Shown here: one piece after another, positions 43,106-52,181 of the stretch
Position numbering within the stretch: the first letter of the stretch is position 1
Layout: each line of letters opens with the position of its first letter
From: Flavobacteriaceae bacterium
GTDB taxonomy: Bacteria > Bacteroidota > Bacteroidia > Flavobacteriales > Flavobacteriaceae
Assembly (NCBI GenBank): GCA_027080135.1
Contig: JALWUJ010000053.1
Location: forward strand, 1 to 59,407
Length of the DNA stretch: 59,407 nt
Direction: 5' to 3'
Notes under the pieces: generated by a model
Database searches by the model: none
What the model saw: the letters and a program-made list of their open reading frames with translations, nothing else
Told to the model about the DNA's origin: nothing
Position numbers and translations under genes: made by a program

Positions 43106-46100
43106 ATGAAAATTTTCTTTCGCATTTTTCCTGTTCTTTTTACACTTATTTTTTTTTCTTGCAACAACAAATCAGATTATTCTGAAACAGATAACTTATT
43201 TAAATTCAAAGATTACATTTCTTACAACACCTACGGAAAAAACTCCATTGGAAATTCCATTCGTGTTGAATTAGCAAAACCCTTAGAACAATACGAAAGT
43301 ACACAAGAAATCCCTTCAGAATATCTCAAAATTTCACCCGACACCAAAGGTAGATTACTCATAGAAAACGGAAATATTTTAATCTTTCTACCCGAGAAAA
43401 AACTAATTCCAGATACCGAATATACTGTAACCGTTTTTTTAGATAAGCTCTATGATGATGTAGAAAGAGGGTTTGAATCTTACACGTTTTCCTTTAAAAC
43501 CATCACAGCAAATTTTAAATTGAATTTAGGCGAATTGCAATCCACTTCCAAAGAATGGCAATACATTACAGGTGTTTTGGAGGTTTCAGATTTTATTACT
43601 TCTGAAAAAGCAAGGAAATTAATTACAGTTGAACAAGAAGAAAACAAAAACATTCATATTAATTGGACTTCCAATAATTCGGAAGCAAAGTTTTTCGATT
43701 TTAAAATTGATAGCATACATCGTAAAATTGAAGATTCTAAAATCAAAGTAAGCTGGAACGGAAAAGCCATAAAAGCAGATAATAAAGGAGAAGAAGAAAT
43801 TACCATTCCCGGTCAAAATAACTTTACGGTGGTCGATGTAAAAAGCGTAATTTCTCCTCAAGCATCGCTTTCTATTAATTTTTCAGATCCCATTAAAGAA
43901 AACCAAAATTTTGAAGGGTTAGTAGTTATTGAAAACACTAGCAACCTCCTTTACGAAGTGGATGGCAACGTTTTACACGTATATCCACAAAATAGAATTG
44001 TAGGCGAAGTGAACGTAACCATTTTCAACGGAATTAAAAACACAAGCGACTATTCATTAAAAAAAGAATTTTCCGAACTCATCTCTTTCGAACAAATAAA
44101 ACCTGGAGTCCGACTGCTTTCTAAAGGGGTAATTTTACCTAATTCTAGCAGCAATCCCTTTTATTTTGAAGCGGTTAATTTAAAATCGGTAGATGTACGG
44201 GTTATCAAAATTTTTCAAGATAATATGCTTCAGTTTTTGCAATCTTCAGACTTTGACGATCGTAATTTTTACGACCTAAAAAGAGTGGGAAGACGAATTG
44301 TAAAAAAAACTATTCAGCTTGACCAAACCAATACCAACAATGGTGTTTGGAAAGCTCATGCTCTAAATTTATCCAAACTTTTTAAAGCAGATCCGGGAGC
44401 TTTATACCGTATCGAAATCAGTTTTAAAAGAGAATATACTTCCTACGATTGTTCGTTTGCTTCAGAAGAAAATACTTCTGAAGAGAATGAAAGTTTTGAA
44501 GATGATTATTACTACGAAGATGATTCGGAAAGTGATAATTTAGACGAAGACGAACGAGAAGAACGCTATTGGGACAACGAGCTCTATAGCTGGCGGAAAT
44601 ATCGTTACAACTGGGAACAGCAGGACAATCCTTGCCACGATGCTTACTATAGCGAAGACCGATTTGCCAAAGCCAATATCATTGGTTCAGATTTGGGTTT
44701 AATTGTGAAAAAAAGCGAAAATAACGCCTATCATTTTATCGCAAGTAACCTGCTAACTACCAATCCAGAAAGTGAAGTTGTTATAAAACTTTATAATTTT
44801 CAACAACAATTAGTAGGTTCTACAACAACCGATTTTAAAGGTTTTTCACTTTACGATAGCGACAAAAAAATTGCATTTGCCGTTGCTCAAAAAGGAAATA
44901 ATTACGCCTATGTAAAACTAGATGATGGCAATGCACTTTCGTTGAGTAATTTTGATGTTTCAGGAAAAAAATTACAAAAAGGACTTAAAGGATTTATTTA
45001 TACCGAAAGAGGTGTTTACCGTCCTGGAGATAATATTCACCTAACTTTCGTTCTTAATGACCAAGCAAATAAACTTCCAAAAAACCATCCGGTTAAATTA
45101 GAAGTAACCGATGCTCGGGGAAAATTAGTACAGCGTACCGTAAAAAATGAAAGTGTAGATGGCTTTTATTATTTTCCTATCGCAACCAAAACAAAAGCTC
45201 CCACTGGAAACTGGCGAGCAACTATCTCGGTAGGTGGAGTAAAGTTTACCAAAAATTTAAAAGTGGCTACCATTAAGCCCAATCGTCTTAAATTAAAACT
45301 CAATTTTAATGATGAAATCCTAAATGCAAGCAAGCCTATTAAAGGTTCGGCTTCTGCTTTATGGCTTCACGGTGCTGTGGCTAGAAATTTAAAAATAGCG
45401 ATGGATGTTACTTTACGTTCAACAACTACCGCCTTTAAAAAATATCCAAATTATATTTTTAACGACCCTATTCGTTCTTTTGATAAGGTAGAAATTCCCA
45501 TTTTAGGAGGTGAAAATAACAGTAACTTTCTTTCTTACGACGGAAAAATAAATTTCTCTAAAAAACTAGATATTGGCGATAAAGCTCCAGGAATGTTAAA
45601 AGCTACTTTTTTAACCAAAGTTTTTGAAGGTGGCGGTGATTTTTCCATCGATGTATTTTCAAAAAACGTAGCTCCTTACACACATTTTGTAGGTTTAAAA
45701 GCTCCTGAAACGGAACGTTACGGATCCTACGATACCGATACAGATGTTCAATTTAATGTAGCTACAGTAGATGCTCAAGGAAATGCAAGCGGAAACCGAA
45801 AATTAGAAGTAAAAGTATTTAAAATTGAATGGCGTTGGTGGTGGAACCGTGGTTACGACAACCTTTCACGTTACGAAAACGCTACGGTTCACCGTCCTGT
45901 AAGTCAATTTGAAATTACGACTAAAAGCAACGGAAAAGCTTCGTTTAATGTGAATATTCCCAACGAAGAAGGCGGTCGTTATTTGGTTCGGGTAATCGAT
46001 AAAAAATCGGGACACGCCACCGGAAAAGTAGCCTACTTTTATCAAGATTGGTGGAAAACTCCTACCGATGGAAATTCGGAAAGTGCAAAAATGTTGGTGT

Positions 46101-48706
46101 TTTCGGCAGATAAAGAAACCTATCAAGTAGGCGAAAAAGCCATCATTACTTTTCCTTCTGCAAGCGAAGGGCGTGCGTTAATTAGTGTTGAAAATGGAAC
46201 CGAAGTTCTTTCCAATGAATGGGCAGTAACCAAAAAAGGCGAAACCAAAGTAAGCATTCCTATTACCGAAGAAATGGCTCCCAATGTATTTGTAAATATT
46301 TCATTGCTTCAACCTCACGAACAAACAAAAAACGATTTGCCTATTCGATTGTACGGAGTAATTCCGTTGTTAGTTGAAAACCCTTCCACTCAATTACATC
46401 CAGTTTTAAAAATGCCCGATGTTTTAAAACCAGAAGAAAATTTTACGGTGGAAGTTTCCGAAGAAAACAACAAAACAATGACCTACACCATTGCAGTAGT
46501 AGATGAAGGTTTATTAGATTTAACTCGTTTTGAAACTCCAAAAATTCACGATGCCTTCTACTCAAAAGAAGCTTTGGGAGTAAAAACTTTCGATATCTAC
46601 GATTTAGTCATCGGAGCTTATTCGGGGTCTGTGGACAATATTTACGCCATTGGTGGTGGCGATGAAGCGGCTGGAGCCAAAAACCGAAAAGCAGATCGTT
46701 TTAAGCCCGTAGTTACATTTTTAGGTCCCTTTCATTTAAGAAAAGGAAAAACCGATAAACACGAAATTAAAATGCCCAACTATATTGGTTCGGTAAGAAC
46801 CATGGTGATTGCTGGTGAAAACAAAAATTCTGCCTACGGAAAAACAGAAAAAACAACTCCCGTTCGTAAACCTTTAATGGTTTTGGCATCGTTACCTCGT
46901 AAACTTTCTCCTGGTGAAAAAGTAACCTTGCCCGTAACTGTTTTTGCGATGGAAAACAAGATAAAAAAAGCAACTATTTCTGTAAAAACAGGCAAAGGAT
47001 TAAAAGCTATTAATGGAACTTCAAAAACCATTACTTTTTCTGAAATTGGAGAAAAAATAGTGAATTTTGAATTTGATGTATTAGCTACACCCTTCGACTC
47101 CGCTCAGGGAACGCAAAAGTTTCAAACTATTGAAGTTTTAGTTTCAGGAAATGGAGAAAAAGCGAGTTATAAAGTTGAAATAGATGTGGTCAACCCAAAC
47201 CCTATTTCTCAAAAAACCACTCCATATACTTTATCCGAAAACGCTTCAAAAACCATTAATTTTGAAACCTTTGGCGTGGCAGGAACCAATGGTGCTATGT
47301 TGGAAATTTCAACCTTACCTCCGATGAATTTCGGGAAAAGAATGGAATATTTAATTCGTTATCCTCACGGTTGTGTAGAGCAAACTACATCGTCTGTTTT
47401 CCCTCAATTATTTTTGGATGATATTTTCGATATCACTTTCGATAAGAAAAAAGAAATTGAAAAAAACATAAAAGCAGCCATTGTTAAATTAGGAGATTTT
47501 CAGACCACAAACGGCGGACTTTCGTACTGGCAAGGAGAATCTTCTGCCGACGAATGGGGAACAAATTATGCAGGACATTTTATGTTGGAAGCTAAGAAAA
47601 AAGGCTATGCCTTGCCTATTTCATTTTTAAGCAATTGGTTGCGATATCAGCAAATTACAGCACGTCAGTGGAGAAATAGCAATACGCAATACAATTCGAG
47701 CTTAACACAAGCCTATCGCTTATACACATTGGCTTTAGCAGGAAAACCCGAATTGGCAGCCATGAACCGTTTGCGAGAATCCAAGCATTTAAGTAATGAT
47801 GCCAAATGGCGATTGGCAGCAGCTTATGCTTTAGTAGGAAAAAAGAATTTTGCACAAGAAATAACTCAGACCGCAAACATTAATTTTGCTCCAAGAGATT
47901 ACGATTATTTTACCTACGGTTCGGCTTTCAGAAATAAAGCGATGGCATTAGAAACCATGGTGGCTTTAGGAGATTCTAAGCAGCGAGATATGGCAATTTC
48001 GGTAGCAAAAGATTTGTCTTCGCAACATTGGTATAGCACTCAAGAAACATCTTATGCATTGTTAGCAATGGCGAAAATGGTGTTGAAAAATGGAGGTAAA
48101 TCGATGGATGTTTCTTTTGTTCAAAACAAAAAAACAACCAACATAAAAACCGACAGAGCTGTTGCCCAACGAGAACTTTCGTTTGTGGAAGGAAATAACT
48201 CCATAGAAATTACCAACAAAAAAGAAAATGTGGTCTTTGTAAGTCTTTCTCAAAAAGGAAAACTTCCTCTAGGAAAAGAACTTACCGATAGTAAAAATCT
48301 TTCAGTAAAAACCAACTTTAAAGATGCCTCTGGAAAGTCCTTAAATATTTCAAACTTACGTCAAGGAACCGAAATTACAGCCCAAATTACAGTAACCAAC
48401 CTTTCCAATAATTGGGTTGGAAATGTGGCACTTTCACAAATATTCCCCAGTGGTTGGGAAATTGTAAACACCAGTTTTACAGACTTGGAAGGCAATGCTG
48501 ATGAAAAAGCTCGTTATAAAGATATTCGTGATGATCGTGTGAATTTCTATTTTGATATTTCAGCAAGAAAATCCAAAACTTTTACGGTAAAATTAAACGC
48601 TTCCTATCTTGGAAATTACTATCTGCCAGGAGCACAAACCGAAGCGATGTACGACAACAACTATTATGCTCGTAATAAAGGACAATGGATTTCGGTTAAG
48701 AAATAA
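43106..48706 (+). CDS. Bacterial alpha-2-macroglobulin lipoprotein with repeat-coded insert
   Basis: 1866 residues. A lipoprotein signal ends FFSC, then NNKSD. MG-type beta domains fill the N-terminal half, with GFIYTERGVYRPGDNIHLTF at the MG3-type segment. The thioester motif is PHGCVEQTTSS (CxEQ), and helical repeats follow (YALLAMAKMVLK). Such proteins trap proteases in the periplasm and pair with PbpC, which follows one gene downstream. VLATPFDSAQGTQKFQ (about residues 1326-1341) is encoded by a dispersed repeat (47090-47110). An acidic, tyrosine-rich stretch lies near residues 455-500. Confidence 0.93.
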   Translation: MKIFFRIFPVLFTLIFFSCNNKSDYSETDNLFKFKDYISYNTYGKNSIGNSIRVELAKPLEQYESTQEIPSEYLKISPDTKGRLLIENGNILIFLPEKKLIPDTEYTVTVFLDKLYDDVERGFESYTFSFKTITANFKLNLGELQSTSKEWQYITGVLEVSDFITSEKARKLITVEQEENKNIHINWTSNNSEAKFFDFKIDSIHRKIEDSKIKVSWNGKAIKADNKGEEEITIPGQNNFTVVDVKSVISPQASLSINFSDPIKENQNFEGLVVIENTSNLLYEVDGNVLHVYPQNRIVGEVNVTIFNGIKNTSDYSLKKEFSELISFEQIKPGVRLLSKGVILPNSSSNPFYFEAVNLKSVDVRVIKIFQDNMLQFLQSSDFDDRNFYDLKRVGRRIVKKTIQLDQTNTNNGVWKAHALNLSKLFKADPGALYRIEISFKREYTSYDCSFASEENTSEENESFEDDYYYEDDSESDNLDEDEREERYWDNELYSWRKYRYNWEQQDNPCHDAYYSEDRFAKANIIGSDLGLIVKKSENNAYHFIASNLLTTNPESEVVIKLYNFQQQLVGSTTTDFKGFSLYDSDKKIAFAVAQKGNNYAYVKLDDGNALSLSNFDVSGKKLQKGLKGFIYTERGVYRPGDNIHLTFVLNDQANKLPKNHPVKLEVTDARGKLVQRTVKNESVDGFYYFPIATKTKAPTGNWRATISVGGVKFTKNLKVATIKPNRLKLKLNFNDEILNASKPIKGSASALWLHGAVARNLKIAMDVTLRSTTTAFKKYPNYIFNDPIRSFDKVEIPILGGENNSNFLSYDGKINFSKKLDIGDKAPGMLKATFLTKVFEGGGDFSIDVFSKNVAPYTHFVGLKAPETERYGSYDTDTDVQFNVATVDAQGNASGNRKLEVKVFKIEWRWWWNRGYDNLSRYENATVHRPVSQFEITTKSNGKASFNVNIPNEEGGRYLVRVIDKKSGHATGKVAYFYQDWWKTPTDGNSESAKMLVFSADKETYQVGEKAIITFPSASEGRALISVENGTEVLSNEWAVTKKGETKVSIPITEEMAPNVFVNISLLQPHEQTKNDLPIRLYGVIPLLVENPSTQLHPVLKMPDVLKPEENFTVEVSEENNKTMTYTIAVVDEGLLDLTRFETPKIHDAFYSKEALGVKTFDIYDLVIGAYSGSVDNIYAIGGGDEAAGAKNRKADRFKPVVTFLGPFHLRKGKTDKHEIKMPNYIGSVRTMVIAGENKNSAYGKTEKTTPVRKPLMVLASLPRKLSPGEKVTLPVTVFAMENKIKKATISVKTGKGLKAINGTSKTITFSEIGEKIVNFEFDVLATPFDSAQGTQKFQTIEVLVSGNGEKASYKVEIDVVNPNPISQKTTPYTLSENASKTINFETFGVAGTNGAMLEISTLPPMNFGKRMEYLIRYPHGCVEQTTSSVFPQLFLDDIFDITFDKKKEIEKNIKAAIVKLGDFQTTNGGLSYWQGESSADEWGTNYAGHFMLEAKKKGYALPISFLSNWLRYQQITARQWRNSNTQYNSSLTQAYRLYTLALAGKPELAAMNRLRESKHLSNDAKWRLAAAYALVGKKNFAQEITQTANINFAPRDYDYFTYGSAFRNKAMALETMVALGDSKQRDMAISVAKDLSSQHWYSTQETSYALLAMAKMVLKNGGKSMDVSFVQNKKTTNIKTDRAVAQRELSFVEGNNSIEITNKKENVVFVSLSQKGKLPLGKELTDSKNLSVKTNFKDASGKSLNISNLRQGTEITAQITVTNLSNNWVGNVALSQIFPSGWEIVNTSFTDLEGNADEKARYKDIRDDRVNFYFDISARKSKTFTVKLNASYLGNYYLPGAQTEAMYDNNYYARNKGQWISVKK
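47090..47110. repeat. In-frame CTTCGACTCCGCTCAGGGA repeat within alpha-2-macroglobulin
   Basis: CCCTTCGACTCCGCTCAGGGA encodes PFDSAQG. It is nearly identical to intergenic repeats at 13380 and 22363 and sits in a loop between beta strands. Confidence 0.7.
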
Positions 48707-48713
48707 TTTTTTA

Positions 48714-48745
48714 CCATTAAGGAATTAAGTTTTTCTTAATGGTGA
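48714..48745. repeat. ACCATTAAGGAATTAAG hairpin left of the GxxExxY gene
   Basis: ACCATTAAG...CTTAATGGT inverted repeat between the alpha-2-macroglobulin stop and the GxxExxY gene. A matching repeat lies on the other side of that gene. Confidence 0.6.
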
Positions 48746-48763
48746 AACTAATAAAATTAAATA

Positions 48764-49168
48764 ATGACAAAAAAAGAAGTAACCCAAATGTCCTACGATA
48801 TTGTTGGTTGTGCCATAAAAGTACATCAAGAATTAGGTCCAGGTTTGTTGGAATCTATTTATGAAAGATGTCTTAAATACGAATTAGAATTAAATGGTTT
48901 TGAAGTCATTCAACAACAAAAAATTCCCGTAAAATATAGAGGAAAAGAAATGGATGTTGATTTAAGATTAGACTTATTAATTAACGACACCATTATAGTT
49001 GAGTTAAAGGCTATTGAAAATATTCTCCCCGTTCACGAAGCTCAATTATTAACTTATATGAAGCTATTAAAGAAGCCTCAAGGACTGTTAATTAATTTTT
49101 ATACAGATAAAATTACAAAAACAATGAAGCCTTTTGTGAATGAGTATTTTGAAAATTTAGAGGATTAA
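48764..49168 (+). CDS. GxxExxY family protein
   Basis: 134 residues. GPGLLESIYERCL contains the GxxExxY motif, and VDLRLDLLINDTIIVELKAIE has the D...ExK pattern of PD-(D/E)xK-like folds. YMKLLKKPQGLLINF is the conserved C-terminal block. Function is unknown; these genes occur dispersed in Bacteroidota genomes. It interrupts the usually adjacent alpha-2-macroglobulin and pbpC and is bordered by related CTTAATGGT repeats. Confidence 0.9.
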   Translation: MTKKEVTQMSYDIVGCAIKVHQELGPGLLESIYERCLKYELELNGFEVIQQQKIPVKYRGKEMDVDLRLDLLINDTIIVELKAIENILPVHEAQLLTYMKLLKKPQGLLINFYTDKITKTMKPFVNEYFENLED

Positions 49169-49179
49169 AAATAGTTAAC

Positions 49180-49259
49180 CATTAAGAAATTAAGAGTCTT
49201 TTCTTAATGCCTTAATGGTAAAAAAAGTCAAGGAAATAATAACGTAATTATCTTAATGG
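49180..49259. repeat. CTTAATGGTAAAAAA repeats right of GxxExxY, overlapping the pbpC start
   Basis: ACCATTAAGAAATTAAG...CTTAATGGT, then a second CTTAATGGTAAAAAAA whose ATG is the pbpC start codon (49256). The left-hand counterpart is at 48714. Confidence 0.6.
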
Positions 49260-51586
49260 TAAAAAAACATAAAAAAAAACTCCTCCTCTTCCTAGTAGTA
49301 TTCATCTACTGGCTCTTCTGCCTGCCTTCAGAATTCTTTAAATTCCCCACTTCCACCATCGTAGAAAGTAGCAATGGCAATATGCTCGGAGCAAGAATTG
49401 CCGATGACGGACAGTGGCGATTCCCAAAAATGGATTCCGTTCCAAAACGTTTTGAACAATGTATTTTACTTTTTGAAGACGAATATTTTTACCAACATCC
49501 CGGATTTAATCCTGTGGCAATGAGTAAAGCATTATGGCAAAATATCACGACCGATAATCGTCGTGGCGGAAGTACACTCACTCAACAAGTCATCCGAATT
49601 TCAAGAAAAAACAAAAGCCGAAATTATGCCGAAAAACTCATCGAACTATTTCAAGCTACAAGATTGGAAGTCCGTTTTAGTAAAAAAGAAATTCTTAATT
49701 TGTATGCTTCTTATGCTCCTTTTGGTGGAAATGTAGTAGGTTTAGAAACTGCCTCTTGGCGATATTTTGGCATTCCTTCCAACGAATTAAGTTGGGGGCA
49801 ATCGGCAGCTTTGGCAGTATTACCCAATGCTCCTTCGTTGATATTTCCGGGTAAAAACGAAGCTATTTTAAAACAAAAACGAGATCGGTTGTTGTTGAAA
49901 TTATTTCAGAAAAACATCATCAACCAAACCACTTACGAGTTGGCTTTATTAGAACGACTCCCTGGAAAACCACTTCGTCTTCCAGAATATGCTCCCCATC
50001 TCACCGAAAAAATTAGAAGAGAACACCCAGGAAAAAGAGTGCAAACTACCATTGATTTTCATCTTCAGAAAAAAGCAAACCGAATTGCAAAAGAACACTA
50101 TTATTCCCTTCGGCAAAACCAAATTAACAACCTTGCTATTTTGGTTTTAGATGTAGAAACTCGAAATGTTTTGGTGTATGTTGGAAACGCTCCCACCACC
50201 AAAAAAAATAACAATTATGTAGATATTATTGACAAATCTCGAAGTACAGGAAGCACTTTAAAACCTTTTTTATACGCTTCTTTATTAGATGCTGGCGAGT
50301 TGCTTCCTAACACGTTGGTTGCCGATATTCCCACAAATATTAATGGCTATAGTCCTAAAAATTTCGATAAAAAATACCATGGTGCCGTTCCTGCAAGCGA
50401 GGCACTTTCGCGTTCGTTAAACATTCCTGCGGTAAGAATGTTACGGGAATATGGTTTACAACGATTTTATAACAAACTCAAGAAAACAGGCTTAAAGTCC
50501 ATTAATAAAACCCCCGATTATTATGGACTTGCATTGATTCTAGGAGGAGCAGAAAGCTCGCTTTGGGAAGTAACCAATGGGTATGCTGGAATGGCTTCCA
50601 CTCTTAATTTTTTTAATAAATCTTCTAGTGAATATCGAAGTCACGAATTTGTAGAACCCAATTATTTAAAGGAAGAAAAAAATAACTTTGGAACTGTTTC
50701 TGCAAATCCTTCCGTTTTTAATGCAGGAGCTATTTTTGAAACCTTGAACACTCTTCAAAAAGTGAATCGTCCTAGAGGAGAAGAAAATTGGAAATTTTTT
50801 AGCAACTCGCAACCTATTGCATGGAAAACGGGTACCAGTTTTGGTTTTAAAGATGCTTGGGCAGTTGGTGTAACTCCAAAATATGCTATTGGTGTTTGGG
50901 TAGGTAATGCTGATGGGGAAGGTCGTCCGGGGCTAACAGGAGTGCAAGCAGCGGCACCTATTTTGTTTGATGTTTTAAACGATTTACCAGCAAAAACAGA
51001 ATGGTTTGCAACTCCCTACGACGAACTTATAGAAGCCGATATTTGCACTAAAAGCGGACATTTAGCCAGTGATTATTGCAATGAAACCACCAAAGAATGG
51101 ATACCTAAAAACGGTATAAAAACCATTTCTTGTCCTTATCATCAAAAAGTGTTTTTAGATAGAACAGAAATGTATAGAGTAAATTCCTCTTGTTATTCTT
51201 TAGCTGAAATGAAACAAAAAAACTGGTTTTCACTTCCACCCATTTTAGAATATTATTACGCTCCTTTGCATCCTGAATACCAACCTTTACCTACATTTAA
51301 AAAAGATTGTTATCAAGCAGGAGAACAAAAAATGGAATTTATTTATCCCAAAAAAAACGAAGAAATTATCTTGCCAAAAGACTTTGATGAAACTACAAAT
51401 CCAGTAGTGTTTAAACTGGCTCATCGTTCTCCCGAAACTATGGTGTATTGGTATCTAGATTCTGAATTTATTGGAACTACACAAACATTCCATGAGCTTT
51501 CAATTACACCAAAACCTGGGAAATATATTTTATCTGTGATGGATCAAGATGGAAATGAGTTGCGACAAAAAGTGGTTATAAAGTAG
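49256..51586 (+). CDS. pbpC: Penicillin-binding protein 1C
   Basis: 776 residues. An N-terminal transmembrane anchor (about 8-23) precedes a GT51 glycosyltransferase domain (EDEYFYQHPGFNP, RRGGSTLTQQVIR), a transpeptidase domain (SRSTGSTLKPF for SxxK, SLN, KTGTSFGFKDAW for KTG) and a C-terminal BiPBP_C beta domain (about 690-775). It builds peptidoglycan in the periplasm, and the PbpC/alpha-2-macroglobulin pairing is widely conserved. The start codon lies within a repeated CTTAATGGTAAAAAA element. Confidence 0.95.
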   Translation: MVKKHKKKLLLFLVVFIYWLFCLPSEFFKFPTSTIVESSNGNMLGARIADDGQWRFPKMDSVPKRFEQCILLFEDEYFYQHPGFNPVAMSKALWQNITTDNRRGGSTLTQQVIRISRKNKSRNYAEKLIELFQATRLEVRFSKKEILNLYASYAPFGGNVVGLETASWRYFGIPSNELSWGQSAALAVLPNAPSLIFPGKNEAILKQKRDRLLLKLFQKNIINQTTYELALLERLPGKPLRLPEYAPHLTEKIRREHPGKRVQTTIDFHLQKKANRIAKEHYYSLRQNQINNLAILVLDVETRNVLVYVGNAPTTKKNNNYVDIIDKSRSTGSTLKPFLYASLLDAGELLPNTLVADIPTNINGYSPKNFDKKYHGAVPASEALSRSLNIPAVRMLREYGLQRFYNKLKKTGLKSINKTPDYYGLALILGGAESSLWEVTNGYAGMASTLNFFNKSSSEYRSHEFVEPNYLKEEKNNFGTVSANPSVFNAGAIFETLNTLQKVNRPRGEENWKFFSNSQPIAWKTGTSFGFKDAWAVGVTPKYAIGVWVGNADGEGRPGLTGVQAAAPILFDVLNDLPAKTEWFATPYDELIEADICTKSGHLASDYCNETTKEWIPKNGIKTISCPYHQKVFLDRTEMYRVNSSCYSLAEMKQKNWFSLPPILEYYYAPLHPEYQPLPTFKKDCYQAGEQKMEFIYPKKNEEIILPKDFDETTNPVVFKLAHRSPETMVYWYLDSEFIGTTQTFHELSITPKPGKYILSVMDQDGNELRQKVVIK

Positions 51587-51595
51587 CATTTCCAA

Positions 51596-51624
51596 CTTTG
51601 CCAAAGTTCTAAACTTTGGTAAAG
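51596..51624. terminator. Terminator hairpin between pbpC and CYTH genes
   Basis: CTTTGCCAAAGTT-CTA-AACTTTGGTAAAG, 13-bp arms with one mismatch, between convergent genes. Confidence 0.65.
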
Positions 51625-51643
51625 ATATTAACGTGAAACAATC

Positions 51644-52117
51644 TTAAATTCCCCAATTACGATAAGGAGTATTACTTAAAAGCGAATTATAATACCGAAC
51701 ATCGCCAGTAACTTCCTTCCCTAACCAAGAAGGCTTTTTAAAAGTTTCATTTTCTGAAGTTAGCTCAATTTCGGCAATAATTAATCCTTCATTTTCACCA
51801 TAAAATTCATCTACTTCAAAAATATGTTTGCCTGATTTTATTTCGAATCTTGTTTTTTCAATTAGATTTGGTTCACAAATTTTTAAAAGCATTTCAGCTT
51901 CTTTAACAGGGATTTGTTTTTCCCATTCCATTCGGGTGGTTCCTTCTTTATTTGAAATTCCTTTTACGGTTATAAAAGCTTCTTCTCCTTTAATCCTAAT
52001 ACGAACCGTGCGTTCTTTATGAGTATTTAAAAACCCCTGAACGATTTTTGTTTTTTGGAAGGCTTCTGTTTTGAATTCTTCAGAAAGGACTAAATATTTT
52101 CTTTCTATTTCGAGCAT
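51644..52117 (-). CDS. CYTH domain protein (probable triphosphate tunnel enzyme)
   Basis: 157 residues. The start MLEIERKYLV gives the ExExK signature of CYTH/TTM enzymes, followed by TVRIRIKGEEAFITVKG and EVDEFYGENEGLIIAEIEL, which line the tunnel. The likely activity is inorganic triphosphatase or a related reaction in the cytoplasm. It is transcribed divergently from dinB across a palindromic pair of -7 elements. Confidence 0.92.
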   Translation of the reverse strand: MLEIERKYLVLSEEFKTEAFQKTKIVQGFLNTHKERTVRIRIKGEEAFITVKGISNKEGTTRMEWEKQIPVKEAEMLLKICEPNLIEKTRFEIKSGKHIFEVDEFYGENEGLIIAEIELTSENETFKKPSWLGKEVTGDVRYYNSLLSNTPYRNWGI

Positions 52118-52150
52118 GATTATATTCCTATAAAAAGGAATCTTTTAAAT

Positions 52151-52167
52151 TATCTTTGACAAAGATA
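52151..52167. promoter_or_regulatory. Overlapping divergent -7 elements (TATCTTTG-A-CAAAGATA)
   Basis: A perfect 8-bp-arm palindrome. TATCTTTG on the plus strand (for dinB, 52182) and the same sequence on the minus strand (for the CYTH gene, 52117) each match TAnnTTTG. Neither -33 element is clear. Confidence 0.55.
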
Positions 52168-52181
52168 AACCTTTATAAAAG

